64,000 bases of DNA, taken from positions 1-64,000 of the forward strand of contig JBBHKE010003513.1 in NCBI GenBank assembly GCA_037447655.1. Direction: 5' to 3'. The translations under genes were made by a program, and so were the position numbers. Below the pieces are notes generated by a model, which was not told the DNA's origin, ran no database searches, and worked only from the letters and a program-made list of their open reading frames with translations. How positions within the stretch are numbered: the stretch's first letter is position 1; every line of letters starts with the position of its first letter. Source of the DNA: Zygnema cylindricum (lineage: Eukaryota; Streptophyta; Zygnematophyceae; Zygnematales; Zygnemataceae). Shown piece after piece: positions 20,727-32,200 of this stretch.

Positions 20727-21780
20727 ATGGTGCGGTCGGCGGAGTCACCATCAAAAGGGTCGGCACCAAAACTACTGGCTAAAAATGCAGCGTTCCTTGC
20801 ATTTGACGAGACGCCACAAGACGAATGTCTTGAGGAAATAAAAGACGTGGTCAAATTTCTGCAAACGGATGATGATGAGATTTTTGCTCTTGCAAAATAT
20901 CTCATGGAAGGACCTCAAGAGAACGGGTGGATTATGGACTTCGGATGCTCCTCCCACATGTGTGGCAACCGGGCTTACTTCAAGACACTCACTCCAATTC
21001 CAACTCGTCGGATTTATTATGCGGATGACAACAATGTGGAGGCTATAAAAAACGGAAGCGTTGAGTTAGCATGTGAAATCAATGTTCACGTTGTAAAACG
21101 AACGTTGCATGATGTTCTCTATATCCCAAAGTTTACAAAAAAAATATTTTCCACTTCAATGGCAGAAATGAAAGGTTTTGAAATTTTACAAAAAAATGGG
21201 AAAAATGTAGTAAACAAAGATGGGAGAGTAGCTTTGGTAGGAACTATAGGCCCAAACTTGGTGTACCGGATGAACTTGGCTAATGAAATTGACTTTGCAT
21301 ACACCAGTGCCTTCCGGAAAATGTTTTGTGGCATAAGAGGCTCAGCCATGTTCATCATAAAAGGCTTGATAAAATGGTAAAACAAAATATGATAGATGGT
21401 GTTAAATTAGGACAAACAAATTCTCATCTATGTGATGGGTGTGCTTTGGGAAAACTTCATAAGCTGTTAGCTTTGGGAAAACTTCAAAAGCTGCCAGCTT
21501 TGGGAAAACTTCATAAGCTGCCCTTACCTCAGAGAGTGGATAACCGGGCAACGGATTTGCTGCAAATTATTTATTTAGATGTGCGGGGACTGTCAAAAGT
21601 TCCTTCCCTAAGTGGCAGCAGGATTTTGGTCACGTTCACAGATGATTTCTCAAGATATAACAAGGTTTACTCTATGAAAGAAAAGAGTGAAGTGCTCACT
21701 CACTTCAAACACTTTCGGGCATGGGCCTAAAAGCTTCATGGGAAACCGATCCTTTCCCTTCGATCCGACAACGGAGGGGA
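20727..21780 (+). pseudogene. Copia B2 protease, GAG_pre-integrase and integrase start
   Basis: ENGWIMDFGCSSHMCGNRAYF: protease active site DFG instead of DSG/DTG. LHDVLYIPKFTKKIFST follows, then a frameshift near 21320 and MWHKRLSHVHHKRLDKM, LCDGCALGKLHKL with a tripled segment, LLQIIYLDVRGLSKVPSLSG, and the integrase start LVTFTDDFSRYNKVYSMKEKS ending in a stop at 21728. Confidence 0.78.
21443..21523 (+). repeat. 27-bp tandem triplication in the integrase zinc region
   Basis: Three consecutive 27-bp units (21443, 21470, 21497) encode ALGKLHKLL, ALGKLQKLP and ALGKLHKLP. B1 and E have one unit (ALGKLHNLP, ALGKIHRLP). The reading frame is kept. Confidence 0.93.
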
Positions 21781-21900
21781 ATATGTCTCTTAGCATTCTC
21801 AGACTATTTCAAAGAAAATGGCATTTCTTGCCAATTTACTGTTCCTTATACTCTTGAACGAATGGAGTATCCGAAAGACTGAACCGAACTCTAACGGAAA

Positions 21901-24237
21901 GTGCAAAAATTTGCTGATTTTTTGAAAGAGAATGGCATCTCTCGTGAATTTACTGCTCCGTACACACCGGAACAAAATGGTGTTGCCGAGAGACTTAATC
22001 GGACTTTGACTGAATGTGCTCGATCTATGATGGCCGATAAAGGTGTGGATCCAAAGTTTTGGGGGGAAGCTTTTCATTGTGCTTCCTACATCAGAAATAG
22101 AGTGGAAACCCGAGCTGTTAGGGGTAAGACACCTTATGAAGTGTGGACAGGCAGAAAGCCAAATGTAAGTCATTTTAGAGTTTTTGGTAGCAAATGTTTT
22201 ATCTTAGATAATCTTCCTAATTGGAAGCTTAGTCCAAAATCTGTACCTGGTGTCTTTTTAGGCTATGATGATGAATCTGCAGGTTATAGAGTCTATAATC
22301 CTCAGAGAGGATGCCTTCAAACAGCTAGGAATATTCAGATTAAAGAAGAAAGTCAATCTGTTGACGTTTTTAGCATGGATGCAACTGAAAGGAATGAGAA
22401 AATACAAGAATATATCATTCTTGAGCAGGTACCTTTTACTCCATCCTCTTCTACTTCTTCTACCTCTCTCCCAAATGCCTCTGGGCCGTCTAATACTCCT
22501 TCTGGAGCTGCTCCTTCTGTTGATGCTCCTCCCAATACACGCCCTGTGCGGCAAGGTAGGGAACCAACAGTTCCCGCGTCAGATTTTCCGGGGGGAAGAA
22601 GGCAAAGCAGCCGCCTTCGAGGCGACCGAGTTGAGAGTGCTTTTTCTGCAAGCACAGGGGAGCCGCTTACTATTCATGAAGCTTTTTCTGTTCCTGAAAA
22701 GGATCATTGGATCTCGGCTGCAAATGAGGAGATAAAGTCAATTATGGAAGCCCAAACTTGGGAACTTGTGGAGCTCCCACCGAACCGGAAAGCTATCGGT
22801 TGTAAGTGGGTCTTCAAATTAAAATTGAATCCTGATAATACAATTGAGAGATATAAAGCTAGACTGGTTGCTAAGGGATTTAGCCAAAAGGAGGGAATTG
22901 ACTATGAAGAGACCTTCTCTCCTGTAGTTCGCTTTCCTACTGTTAGAGTTTTGCTATCTCTTGCTGCAATAGAGGATATGGAATTGCATCAGATGGATGT
23001 TAAAACTGCTTTCTTGCATGGTGATTTGGAGGAAGTAATTTATATGAAGCAGCCAGAGATGTATGCAGAAAAAGGGAAAGAAAATCTGGTCTGTAAACTG
23101 TTGAAGTCCCTGTATGGTCTGAAACAGGCTCCAAGACAATGGAACCTAAAATTAGATGAGTTTTTAACCAATCTTGGCTTTACCAGGATCAGTTCAGATC
23201 ACTCAGTCTATGTAATGCAAGGTGATGATGGAGTGATTTATGTGGCAGTTTATGTAGATGATTTGCTACTGATTAGCAAATCTATCAATGAGATTAATAA
23301 AATAAAATCAGCTTTGAATTCCCGGTTTGAAATGAAAGACTTGGGTGAGGCTAAGTATATTCTAGGAATTCAAGTAGAAAGAGACAGGAAACAGAAAATT
23401 ATTTATTTAACTCAAAAGGAAGCAATCAAGAACATGTTAGAAAAGTTTGGCATGTCGGACGCAAAGGGGAGTGCCACTCCAATGGAATTCAGGCAGAAAT
23501 TGGAAGGCACGGAAACGGATGGTGGTGTTTTGGTTGATGATTTCTTAGATTCAGGGGAGGCAGATTCTATGTCCTCCATTCCTTACAGGCAGATTGTCGG
23601 AAGCCTCATTTATTTCATGAATTGTACTCGTCCCGACATCGCAGCAGCGGTTGGAGCCTTAAGCCGAAGTCTTCAGAATCCAAGGAAATCAGACTATGAG
23701 GCAGCAAAGAGAGTTCTTCGTTATCTTGCAGGAACTCAAAATCTTAGACTCTCTCTCGGTGGAGAGGAAGTCAAAATTCATACATGGAGCGATGCGAGCT
23801 ACGGAGATATGCCGAGCCGACGCTCCACCACCGGATACATTTTGAAGATCGGAAGTGGAACTTGCTGCTGGAGCAGCAAACTTCAGAAGGTAACGGCTCA
23901 GTCTACCATGGAGGCTGAGTACATGGCTGCCAGCTTGGCAGTTAAAGAGTTACTTTGGGTAAAGTCTCTTCTCCAAGAGCTTCTCTTTATGCAATCTGGA
24001 CCACAGATAGTGTGGTGTGATAATCAGGCAGCAATCGCTATTGCATCTAATCCCAGTCATCACTTTAAGAGTAAGCACATTGATATCAAGCTACACTTTG
24101 TAAGAGAAAAGGTGATGGGAAAAGTCTTGAAGTTGAGTTATTTACCGGATGAGCAAATGGTGGCTGATATGATGACGAAACCCTTATCTGCTCCCAAATT
24201 GAAGTTCTGTAGAGAGGCATGTGGACTGAGTGACTAG
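21901..24237 (+). CDS. Copia B3 integrase C-part, RT and RNase H (778 codons, intact)
   Basis: Uninterrupted frame. Integrase: FADFLKENGISREFTAPYTP and EQNGVAERLNRTLTECARSM (third catalytic acid), RVFGSKCFILDNLPNW. Linker with [50 protein letters not shown] (first Asp), [24 protein letters not shown] (YVDD). RNase H: SDASYGDMPSRRSTTG, TMEAEYMAAS, WCDNQAAIAIASNPSHHF. It ends EACGLSD. It lacks gag, protease and the first integrase aspartates, which are outside the joined piece, so it cannot act alone. It is the best preserved pol in the window and therefore probably the youngest. Confidence 0.85.
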   Translation: MQKFADFLKENGISREFTAPYTPEQNGVAERLNRTLTECARSMMADKGVDPKFWGEAFHCASYIRNRVETRAVRGKTPYEVWTGRKPNVSHFRVFGSKCFILDNLPNWKLSPKSVPGVFLGYDDESAGYRVYNPQRGCLQTARNIQIKEESQSVDVFSMDATERNEKIQEYIILEQVPFTPSSSTSSTSLPNASGPSNTPSGAAPSVDAPPNTRPVRQGREPTVPASDFPGGRRQSSRLRGDRVESAFSASTGEPLTIHEAFSVPEKDHWISAANEEIKSIMEAQTWELVELPPNRKAIGCKWVFKLKLNPDNTIERYKARLVAKGFSQKEGIDYEETFSPVVRFPTVRVLLSLAAIEDMELHQMDVKTAFLHGDLEEVIYMKQPEMYAEKGKENLVCKLLKSLYGLKQAPRQWNLKLDEFLTNLGFTRISSDHSVYVMQGDDGVIYVAVYVDDLLLISKSINEINKIKSALNSRFEMKDLGEAKYILGIQVERDRKQKIIYLTQKEAIKNMLEKFGMSDAKGSATPMEFRQKLEGTETDGGVLVDDFLDSGEADSMSSIPYRQIVGSLIYFMNCTRPDIAAAVGALSRSLQNPRKSDYEAAKRVLRYLAGTQNLRLSLGGEEVKIHTWSDASYGDMPSRRSTTGYILKIGSGTCCWSSKLQKVTAQSTMEAEYMAASLAVKELLWVKSLLQELLFMQSGPQIVWCDNQAAIAIASNPSHHFKSKHIDIKLHFVREKVMGKVLKLSYLPDEQMVADMMTKPLSAPKLKFCREACGLSD

Positions 24238-24245
24238 CAGTGTTT

Positions 24246-24260
24246 AAAGCTTTAGGGGAG
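24246..24260 (+). promoter_or_regulatory. Copia B3 polypurine tract
   Basis: AAAGCTTTAGGGGAG lies directly before the LTR start TGTTG and 8 bp after the pol stop, as in Copia E. Confidence 0.75.
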
Positions 24261-25018
24261 TGTTGTTTTTAGAAAGCTTTAGTCCTCTCTATGCCTCAGC
24301 TGTGAGGGAGAGAGAGAGTTGTTCAGGACTTAAGCTATTTTTAGTTGAGTTCGGTTCAGTACTACCAAAATTAGTGTGACAGTGAAGTTGGGAGTTCACG
24401 GTTCATTCACACTTGGGACACGCGTCGTCATTTGAGAGAATGTGTGAGTATGTCCTCCGTGGACGTACGGAAAATCGGCAGGACCACGGGACTTCGTGAA
24501 GTCAATTCTACAATGCCAAATCCTTTAATCGGACCGCTGCCGCTGCCAACAAATAGTGACGAGGCGTGACTAGATCATTATCACTTTACGTTGTCTGAAC
24601 TTCGGTGTAAATATTTGGTAGAATATAACTTTGTTCGTAGTGAATTATTTGTTGTGATAGAATGTTAGATATACGGCTGGAATGCCTCCATACAGCTTAG
24701 TGTAGTTTCGGTGTATAGAAGTAGGGCTTAGTGAATTTGATTTTAAGGAACAAATGATATGAAAACTGTACACTCAGTTTTATGTAATTTCATTTCTACA
24801 TATCATACAGATCTGTCACCGGAATTGATTGAAATTTGTGTGTGTGATCTTTTAAATTTTATCTACACTGTGGTAAATTTTCAGGACCATTGAAGCACTT
24901 TAATGAAAGTTATAGTCTGTCAAAGTTGTTATTCAGCCATCGGTATTTGTGGAAGCTTCTTCTCTTGATTTGTTCTACGATGACTACTGCTGCATCTTCT
25001 TCATCTGTTGTGCCAACA
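24261..25018 (+). repeat. Copia B3 3' LTR (758 bp)
   Basis: Starts TGTTGTTTTTAGAAAGC and ends GTGCCAACA. Near its end it holds an ATG (24980) and codons MTTAASSSSVVPT, the gag start that this family keeps inside the LTR; the sequence after 25018 does not continue gag. The start pairs with other B and E LTRs, while the middle is diverged. Confidence 0.72.
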
Positions 25019-26635
25019 ATTGTCTCAGAACATTACGGAGGAGAATTGTCCACATTAGAGTTTTAACGATAAATGTTTTTGGAGACTAACCTTATCATGT
25101 CAACAAATATGTCACCATTCATAACATTTATTAGGAGATGAAACTTTCTCCAAAATTGCCAGCTAAGGTATCACAAACTCTTATTACTAATTTCAGCATT
25201 AGTTATAACAGTCGCTACCTATTCAAGCTCGATCATGGTAAAGCGTACATTTGCATTTCACCAGTTTGCTTTAGACTAGACATTAGATGTTTGATGTTTT
25301 TTGTTGTTGGACCAATTTCTAATCAGTCATATACAACAACATTGCAGGTGTAAGACTAAATTTTAAAAAATTACATAAAAGTTGCACCGCCTATTAGGAA
25401 CTAACATTAGACTGAGATACAACATTCACAAAATTTGAATGCGATTCCTCTCCAATCTCCACCACATGTTTCTCCCATTCCGTAGGATTTGGGTTTTAGG
25501 CCACTTACTCGAGCTAGCTTATTGCGCACGACATAGGTGGTCCCTCCAAGAATCTACCGTTGGCCGGTCGCAAATAGACATGTAGGAATCGCAAATATCA
25601 TCATCGAGATATTTGGTGGAAACGGTAAAGCTCTAGTGTTATTGTTCACAATATTATTCTTTCTACTGAAAAATTCTAGGGTTATATTGACCCTTTTAAA
25701 TGCTAGAGAAGATTGGCCAAAGATCCTAACGTCACATTTTTGCTCTTAAATGTCGCATCCACTTGGCTATCGTGTGTTGCTCGTGAAGAAATACCACCAT
25801 ACGCTATATAATGGTTACAAAATTGTCTTCTATTACCGCTTTACGTTGATTCAAGACAATTTGCATACATTTGGTTAGTTTGGTTTTTGTGGTTTTTTTG
25901 GTCTGGGTGTATAAAACAAAGTGTTCATAAAGAAAAAAACAAAAAATAACTATTTTTTAGCAATATTTTTATGCTTCAAATCGAGGAAATTTTACAAATT
26001 GAAGATGTCATTGTTTTCTCTTGAATAAAATTTTAAATAACACATTATTATAATTTGTAATTACTATCGAATGAAACATAATACTGATTTTACACTTGAA
26101 TGTATGTTTTTGTTGGTGCAATCAGTTATAAATTCATTTGAGCAAGTGAAACTCAACGGATGGCTGGGGCTACTTTTGGCTCTCCAATTTCAGCTTGCAA
26201 TTGTGTTCATTGAAGCAAGTTCCGCAAGTTTTCAAAATTTTATCGGAGTAAGATATATTCTTTGATTATCATTTTCATCGAGCTCTATGTTTACAGGTTT
26301 ACAAAGCTAGAACTTCTAACATTGTTACAAATTTCTACGATCTTATTCACATAATTTCCTATTTAAAATCTAAGTCTAAAATTTTGAGTCTAGATTAGTT
26401 TGTATATTCCCCAGTGTCAGCTAATAATGTTGGCTTCAAATGAATGAAAATCTCGTTTTCCTTTTCTTATTTTTTGCAATAAAAAAAAAATGAATACACA
26501 AAGGAAATTATGATTTTCAAAAAAAAATGCAGCCCATTAGAACTTAGATTTCAATAAAAAACAAACACCTAATGCACTAAGGACAAACCCTCTCCTCAGT
26601 AGAGTGTAGAAGATCTCTCAACGATCTACTCCCTC

Positions 26636-26870
26636 TATCCCTCTCCCTCTCCCTATCCCTCTCCCTCTCCCTTTCCCTCTCCCTCTCCCTTTTTCTCTCC
26701 CTTTCTCCCTCTCCCCTCTTTTTCTCCCCCTTCTTCTCTAACTACCTTTCCCTCTCTTCTCCCTCTTCCTCTCCCTCCCCCTCCCCTCTCTGTTTCTTTC
26801 TCTCTGTCTCCTTCTGTGTAGTCTTTGCACTGTCTACTCTCTCTCTCTCTCTCTCTACTCCCTCCTCTCT
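26636..26870. repeat. CCCTCT/CTCTCC polypyrimidine microsatellite
   Basis: About 235 bp almost purely C and T on the plus strand, built from CCCTCTC units and ending in a CT run. The reverse-strand open frame over it (a Gly/Glu/Arg low-complexity peptide) is an artefact. Confidence 0.92.
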
Positions 26871-27112
26871 CAACTATCATCTCTTTCACTATTTCTTTAC
26901 TAAATTTCTCCCACTCCCAAACCAACTCAATTTGTCTGTGTCATTTACCGACCAAAGTCAGAGTGAATTTATCCTCAATTTTTTAATGGACTAACTTTAG
27001 TGGGGACCAACCCTTGAACTTTTGTTTCAATAGATCTTGGTTCAATACTTTTATCGTTGTTTTCGCTTGTTTTTTTTATTCGGGCAGACCAGGACATGCA
27101 AAGACGAAGACT

Positions 27113-27179
27113 GTTTTGCGAATCCAATCAACTACATGGTGGTATTGATTGGATAGTCTCCTCACATACGCCGCAAAAT
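27113..27179. repeat. Imperfect palindrome
   Basis: Outer arms GTTTTGCG/CGCAAAAT and perfect inner 10-bp arms ATCCAATCAA (27122-27131) and TTGATTGGAT (27145-27154). It could be a small MITE end or a chance hairpin. Confidence 0.5.
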
Positions 27180-27604
27180 GTAACCGACAAAAAAGTATTG
27201 ATTCTGTAATTTATATAATTAGTTATTTAGGATATGGTTACATCAGGAGGTCTCTGTAATAGTACGGACAACAAAATTTATGTATTACAGAGGCCTCGAT
27301 GACATCCCGTATCGTGTGTAAATAAATTTTTACGTACATGTTCTGATTTAAGTGCTCTATGTAAGGTGACGATCAAATCTCTAAAATCGTCAAAGATTTG
27401 TATACCGACCATTTTCGTCTGGAAATCCGTACATGCGTATTCCGTACATGTACTTCGCAACCTCATCAATGTACCTCTGAGATCTCCTTCGCTCTGCTGA
27501 CTTTAACGAAAAAACCGTTTTTCTTTTCGGCAAAGATTTTACAATCACTTTATCTGAAGGCACGTGACTTTGGAGACGTGTAAAAACTTTCATAAATTTT
27601 TTTT

Positions 27605-27735
27605 TAATGCTTCGATATATTGTCGATAAGATATATCGGAGATATATTGGAGATATATCACGATGATTTGAAATTCTATATATCGAAGCGATATATCAAT
27701 TATCGGGTAACTGAAATTCGATATATATTGAATAT
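27605..27735. repeat. ATATATCG-rich patch
   Basis: Repeated GATATATCG/CGATATAT words, several forming overlapping palindromes, in 130 bp. Confidence 0.7.
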
Positions 27736-28139
27736 CGCCAAATGGTCCTCGATACCCAACACTACGTCTACCAAATACTCCAAACGCCAAACGTACAAAC
27801 TTAAAACTGAAACATTGACGTGAACCAAAGTATCGCAAAGTACACTGTGAATCGTTATTAGCCTTATGTACTTTATATCGGCACCCCAAATTTTGACATT
27901 GATACCTTAACTAAAATAAATTACGCTATTTAAGGACGTGGACCATAATCTGCCATGTCTCCTGGCACTAAATTAGAATGAATGACGCTAATTATTTCTT
28001 CACACTAATAATTTCTATACACTAATAACAATTCAAGGTGTATTGCGACCTCAACACAAATCGTGTAACCATATTTGAAAGCGTAACGCGCCACGAGAAC
28101 CAACATATCACACGCACGTTCAATTCTCAACATTGAATC

Positions 28140-28245
28140 GTAATATCTCCCACTGCCTCTCTCTCCCTCTCCCTCCCTTTCTCCTTTCCCCCCCCTCCCC
28201 TCCCCCTTTCCCTCTCTCCCTTCCTCTCCTTTTCTCCCTCTCCCT
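28140..28245. repeat. Polypyrimidine tract 3' of the LysM gene
   Basis: CTCTCCCTCTCC-type run. An equivalent tract sits at the same relative place in the inverted copy (51840-51915), next to the same CATGCGATTTGAT word. Confidence 0.88.
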
Positions 28246-29238
28246 AAAAATATCAAATCGCATGCTAAAATTGGCAAGTAACTAATAAAAACTTGCATAC
28301 GACAAACTGCAAACGCCAACTTGCTAATCAAATTTGCAAAAAATAAAAGACAAAAATCTAACGGGAAAAAAATAAATGACAATCCCAAAACAAAAATATA
28401 CAACCGTTTAAACAACCAACGACAAACAACAAACCGCAAAAAACAAGAAACAACTTTGCAAACAAATGCTTTAAACTCCAAACGCCAAAATATAGCTTAC
28501 AATCTAAAAGCTTGGACTTCAAGCTGCAAACTGCATATTGACCTAAAATTTCTGTAAACTGGAATCTGTAAAGTTTTCAAGTCTGGATTCCAAACAAACC
28601 GTAGAGTTGAAACTTAAAACTGCAAACTAGAAACTACTAATTTCTACATCTTGTTTGAGTAACATGTACGACAACCAAATCATCACCATAAAAGTACAAA
28701 CAGTAAGTCTTTTCTCACTTTTCAAATACTGAAAGGTTACTTGCTTTATTTCCTTCTCTTTCAACAACTCCTTTCAAAGGCATGCTTATATAAGTTAATA
28801 ATCATATTGAAATGGTTTTATGAACACTTTTCAGATAAGTATTATTTAAATGGTACAAGTTTTTTTTTTTTTGCAAGTATTTAATCAAATTATATTTGGG
28901 GCTTATGAAAACGGGTTAACATGTTCTTACATTATGCAATACTACATAAAAATTTGAAAAATTAATATATGCGATTGTAAATTAAAACTGCACTAAATCT
29001 TGCCGAAATTCAATTCTCCACGTGTGGTCGGAAATCTTCATGTATAACAAATTAGTTTTATCTCTTAAAGGTATGAATATGTAACTTCCCTCGCCCTCTC
29101 TCCCTCCTTTCTTCCTTCCCCTCTCACGTTTCATATTCTAATAGTTGTCCACCTTGACAAATTCTCCAATAGTGAGTCTATAACCTTTCCAATATTAATT
29201 CAAAATATCGCATTTAGTCTTTTTCAGTTTCACTGCTC

Positions 29239-32200
29239 TTAGTTTAAACACTTTTTTTCAGTTGGAACGCAAATTCGATCCAGATCTTTAAGTTTTCTAT
29301 CTGTGCAAGCAAAACGATTTAAGGTTTTAAAAGTTTTTTTGGTTTTATCAAAATAGTTCGTCTTTATAGTTTTGCAATTATCCGTTTTTCGTTTGACGCA
29401 GGACCTAAATTTGCAACTTGCTTGGATCGTACCAACGGAAATGACAGACTCCAAACATATCTGCAAAAAGGTTTGAAAAAAAATAAAAATGGAAGAGAGA
29501 TGGAGAAGGGGAGAGAGGGGAAGAGAGAGGTTTACAACCATTAAAACTTCAAAGTAATCTAAAGTTCCTGATAATTTTTTTACTTTCAATTTCTTTTTAA
29601 TATGGGAAATGGACATCCATTTCTATGTAAACATTCTGCAATGAACTATAAATGATGAGTTAACTAACTTTAGTGTAACTTTTACTCCCCTTAATGAGTA
29701 AAACAATGACAAGTTTGGAAACACAAAAAGAGAAGTGTGACAAGTTGACAAGTTGAGAAGTTGTTTGAAAAGTTTGGATTGTGGTTCCCCATTTTTTTCA
29801 AACAAAATTACGATGGAAAATATTTCGGCCTCCATTCTTGTATATTTTCCGTAAACTCTGGATAACAATAAAATAAGTATCTGAAGGTGGATTTGTTTGG
29901 GCCTTTTTTGGCATGTTATGGAAATCCGTTTTGTTTGTGTTTAAATTTGGCAGCTTTGGACTTTCGTTGAAAAAGCTGAATGATATGGGAAGTGAATATC
30001 CTCTATTTTGTGGTTGGCTCGAATTTGGAAGCAAATTTAAACCCCTTAAAACGTTTCACTTTTTTTGCCTGAGATCTAATTTTTTATATTAAAAATAACG
30101 AGAAGCCTGTAAGGACACTAATAGAGTTGGTTCATTGACATATTAATGTTGATGATACTAATATGAGAATACCCATCTGTAATATAAACGGTTTTATGGA
30201 GTACCTCTTGTTGTGATTAACATGCCAAAACCTAGTTGCGATATATATATGGGTTATCTCTTTTTTTTCCATTAAAAGGTTAAGTAATACACTTTTAAAA
30301 TACAAAAGAATTTATGAAAACATTTTTGTACAGTCATAGGCTATGATAAAATTTTTTTGTATGATAATGTGCTAATGCTCCTTAGTAAAATAACTTGGTT
30401 TATCAGATAATGTTAATACCTTTTTCAAAAGGGTTAATGAAATATCTAGTTTTGCATGTCGATATGCTAATAACCATTTGCAAAAAAAGAAAGAATTTAT
30501 GAACTACCTCTTGTTGCAGGGTTTGATATCCGTCGAATTCGATAGAAGTAAACAATTTTCCACAATACACTCCAGGATTAAGCCAATAAAACTGAGTTAT
30601 ATTACCCGTAAAATTTGTCTTTATTATAGAAGTACAACTTTGTCCTTTCCGTACCACAAAGGTTTTCACACAAGGTCCAGGATTGACAGCGTCTCCCCTT
30701 ATTATGCAAACCTGTAAAAAATTATTTGTTAAGAAACTAAACTTCAAAAAAATGTAACATGAGAAAACAAACATCAAAAGGCGATGTAATCTGAAAAGGT
30801 CATCGAAAAGGTTCGATTCAGACATGTTTTCTTTGATTATATTCTTTTGGAAAACTGTTTATAATGGGTGTTTTGCTAATATAAAATACTACTAGCTTGA
30901 CTTTGTTTGAAGTTCTCAGCTGGATTGGAAATTTTGAATTGAAACTTTAAAATTCTTGTTGAAAATTGCGCATTTATACATTTTTCTAAATGCACATCGC
31001 AGTTGTCATAAAAGGAAGCAAAAAAAACGTCCAAACAGAATATTGACCCAGAGATTATAGAAAAAAACACGCACGAGAAGACAAAAAACATGTAAAAAAG
31101 TTGAAAGTAAGGAAATCCTAGCTATAAGCACACAGAAAATGGCACTTTGCCCAACAGAAAAACCAAAAAAAAATCATTCCAAAAGGGATAAATTGCAAAA
31201 TATAGTAAAATATTAGAATGAGTACTTGTAAAAAGAGGCAATTGCAAAAACAGGATATTGTGAAACGGATACTGTGCAATTACTTTGAAGTAGATGAACA
31301 TTTTGCAAAACGAGGGCATTTGAAAATAAAAATTGTACATAAGGAGGTTTAGGATATAATACTTGTTGAAAAATCTGGAGTTGAGCGCAATTAAGACCCG
31401 GATTTGGGGATCCACTTCCATTAAGAGATTTTATGTTAAAACTTTTTGAGATTGACGAACACGTATCATTCTTGAAAACATCAACAAATTAGTGACATGT
31501 AGTTAGAAAGAGCCATACATAGAAAAAAGGGAAAAAAAAAAGTCCATTAATTCGTATTTTTTTTCTCATGTGTTATTTTCCTTTGTTTATATATATTCAT
31601 AGTTTTCCGGGCTTTTGATTTCTTTGGGATTACCATTAACAAAAATAAAAAAATGACAGCAAGAATGGTCTTACTTGAATTGCTTCTTTTTCATTGAAGT
31701 TAGGCTCAGCAGGTACTTAATTCAAGTCTAGAGCATCATATGGAAATGGTATAGAAACATTAAAAAAAAAATCATACAATTTTCTCAATCAAAACTGCAA
31801 AATAATTATTGAAACTGAGGACAGTGAAACAAAATAAATATAATTATTACATATATCAAAATAGTTTGTCTTTTTTGGGGTTCTTACGGGAATTTACCTC
31901 TTGTACGGCATAAGTTAAGGAACAATTCTTGCCTTTAGTAACATTCACAATGGCATTTGCTTTTAAAAATTGGGTACAATCTAATCCCTGTATTTGCGAT
32001 AAAGCCATAAAAATAGTCCAGATTAATTCCAACTTAAAAAAAACTGATTTGTATCGACTTCTACCCTGAAAAAAAAAAAACACAAAACAAGCGACAACGA
32101 CAACGACGACACGAGGATGACGACCCCACCAACGACGGCAATGACGACGGTGGAAGCGTTGTTGTCAACGACGAGGGCACCAATGGCGAACACAATGGCA

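Larger units (their letters stand above)
18979..21907 (+). mobile_element. Copia B2: 5' LTR to integrase, truncated
   Basis: Same family and order as B1. It breaks inside the integrase core at 21907, just after a LNRTLTESAK-equivalent reading, where Copia B3 begins with an overlapping piece of the same domain. It is decayed throughout. Confidence 0.75.
21908..25018 (+). mobile_element. Copia B3: pol 3' part with 3' LTR
   Basis: An intact integrase-tail/RT/RNase H frame, polypurine tract and 3' LTR. It joins B2 at 21907/21908 so that about 105 bp of integrase core are present twice in tandem, once decayed (B2) and once clean (B3). The 3' LTR is only remotely like the B2 5' LTR, so left and right are not one element. 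The right flank is AT-rich unassigned DNA. Confidence 0.78.
25019..28139. other. AT-rich stretch without a recognisable gene
   Basis: Many stops in all frames; the short open frames (25138-25353, 26071-26265) have no recognisable domain. It holds two imperfect inverted repeats (27113-27179, 27249-27295), a long polypyrimidine tract (26636-26870) and an ATATATCG-rich patch (27605-27735). Confidence 0.6.

Noticed and set aside
24884-25060. Leader and gag start of a further element after the B3 LTR (shared-LTR concatemer)
   Set aside because: The gag ATG belongs inside the LTR in this group (compare E, whose two LTRs both contain it), and coding does not continue past 25018.
26653-26925. Gly/Glu/Arg-rich frame
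   Set aside because: Translation of a CT-rich microsatellite.
28321-28557. Asn/Lys-rich frame and GCAAAC-type word repeats taken for a CRISPR-like array
   Set aside because: Words are irregular, with no fixed repeat and spacer lengths; they are degenerate simple sequence shared by the LysM locus copies.
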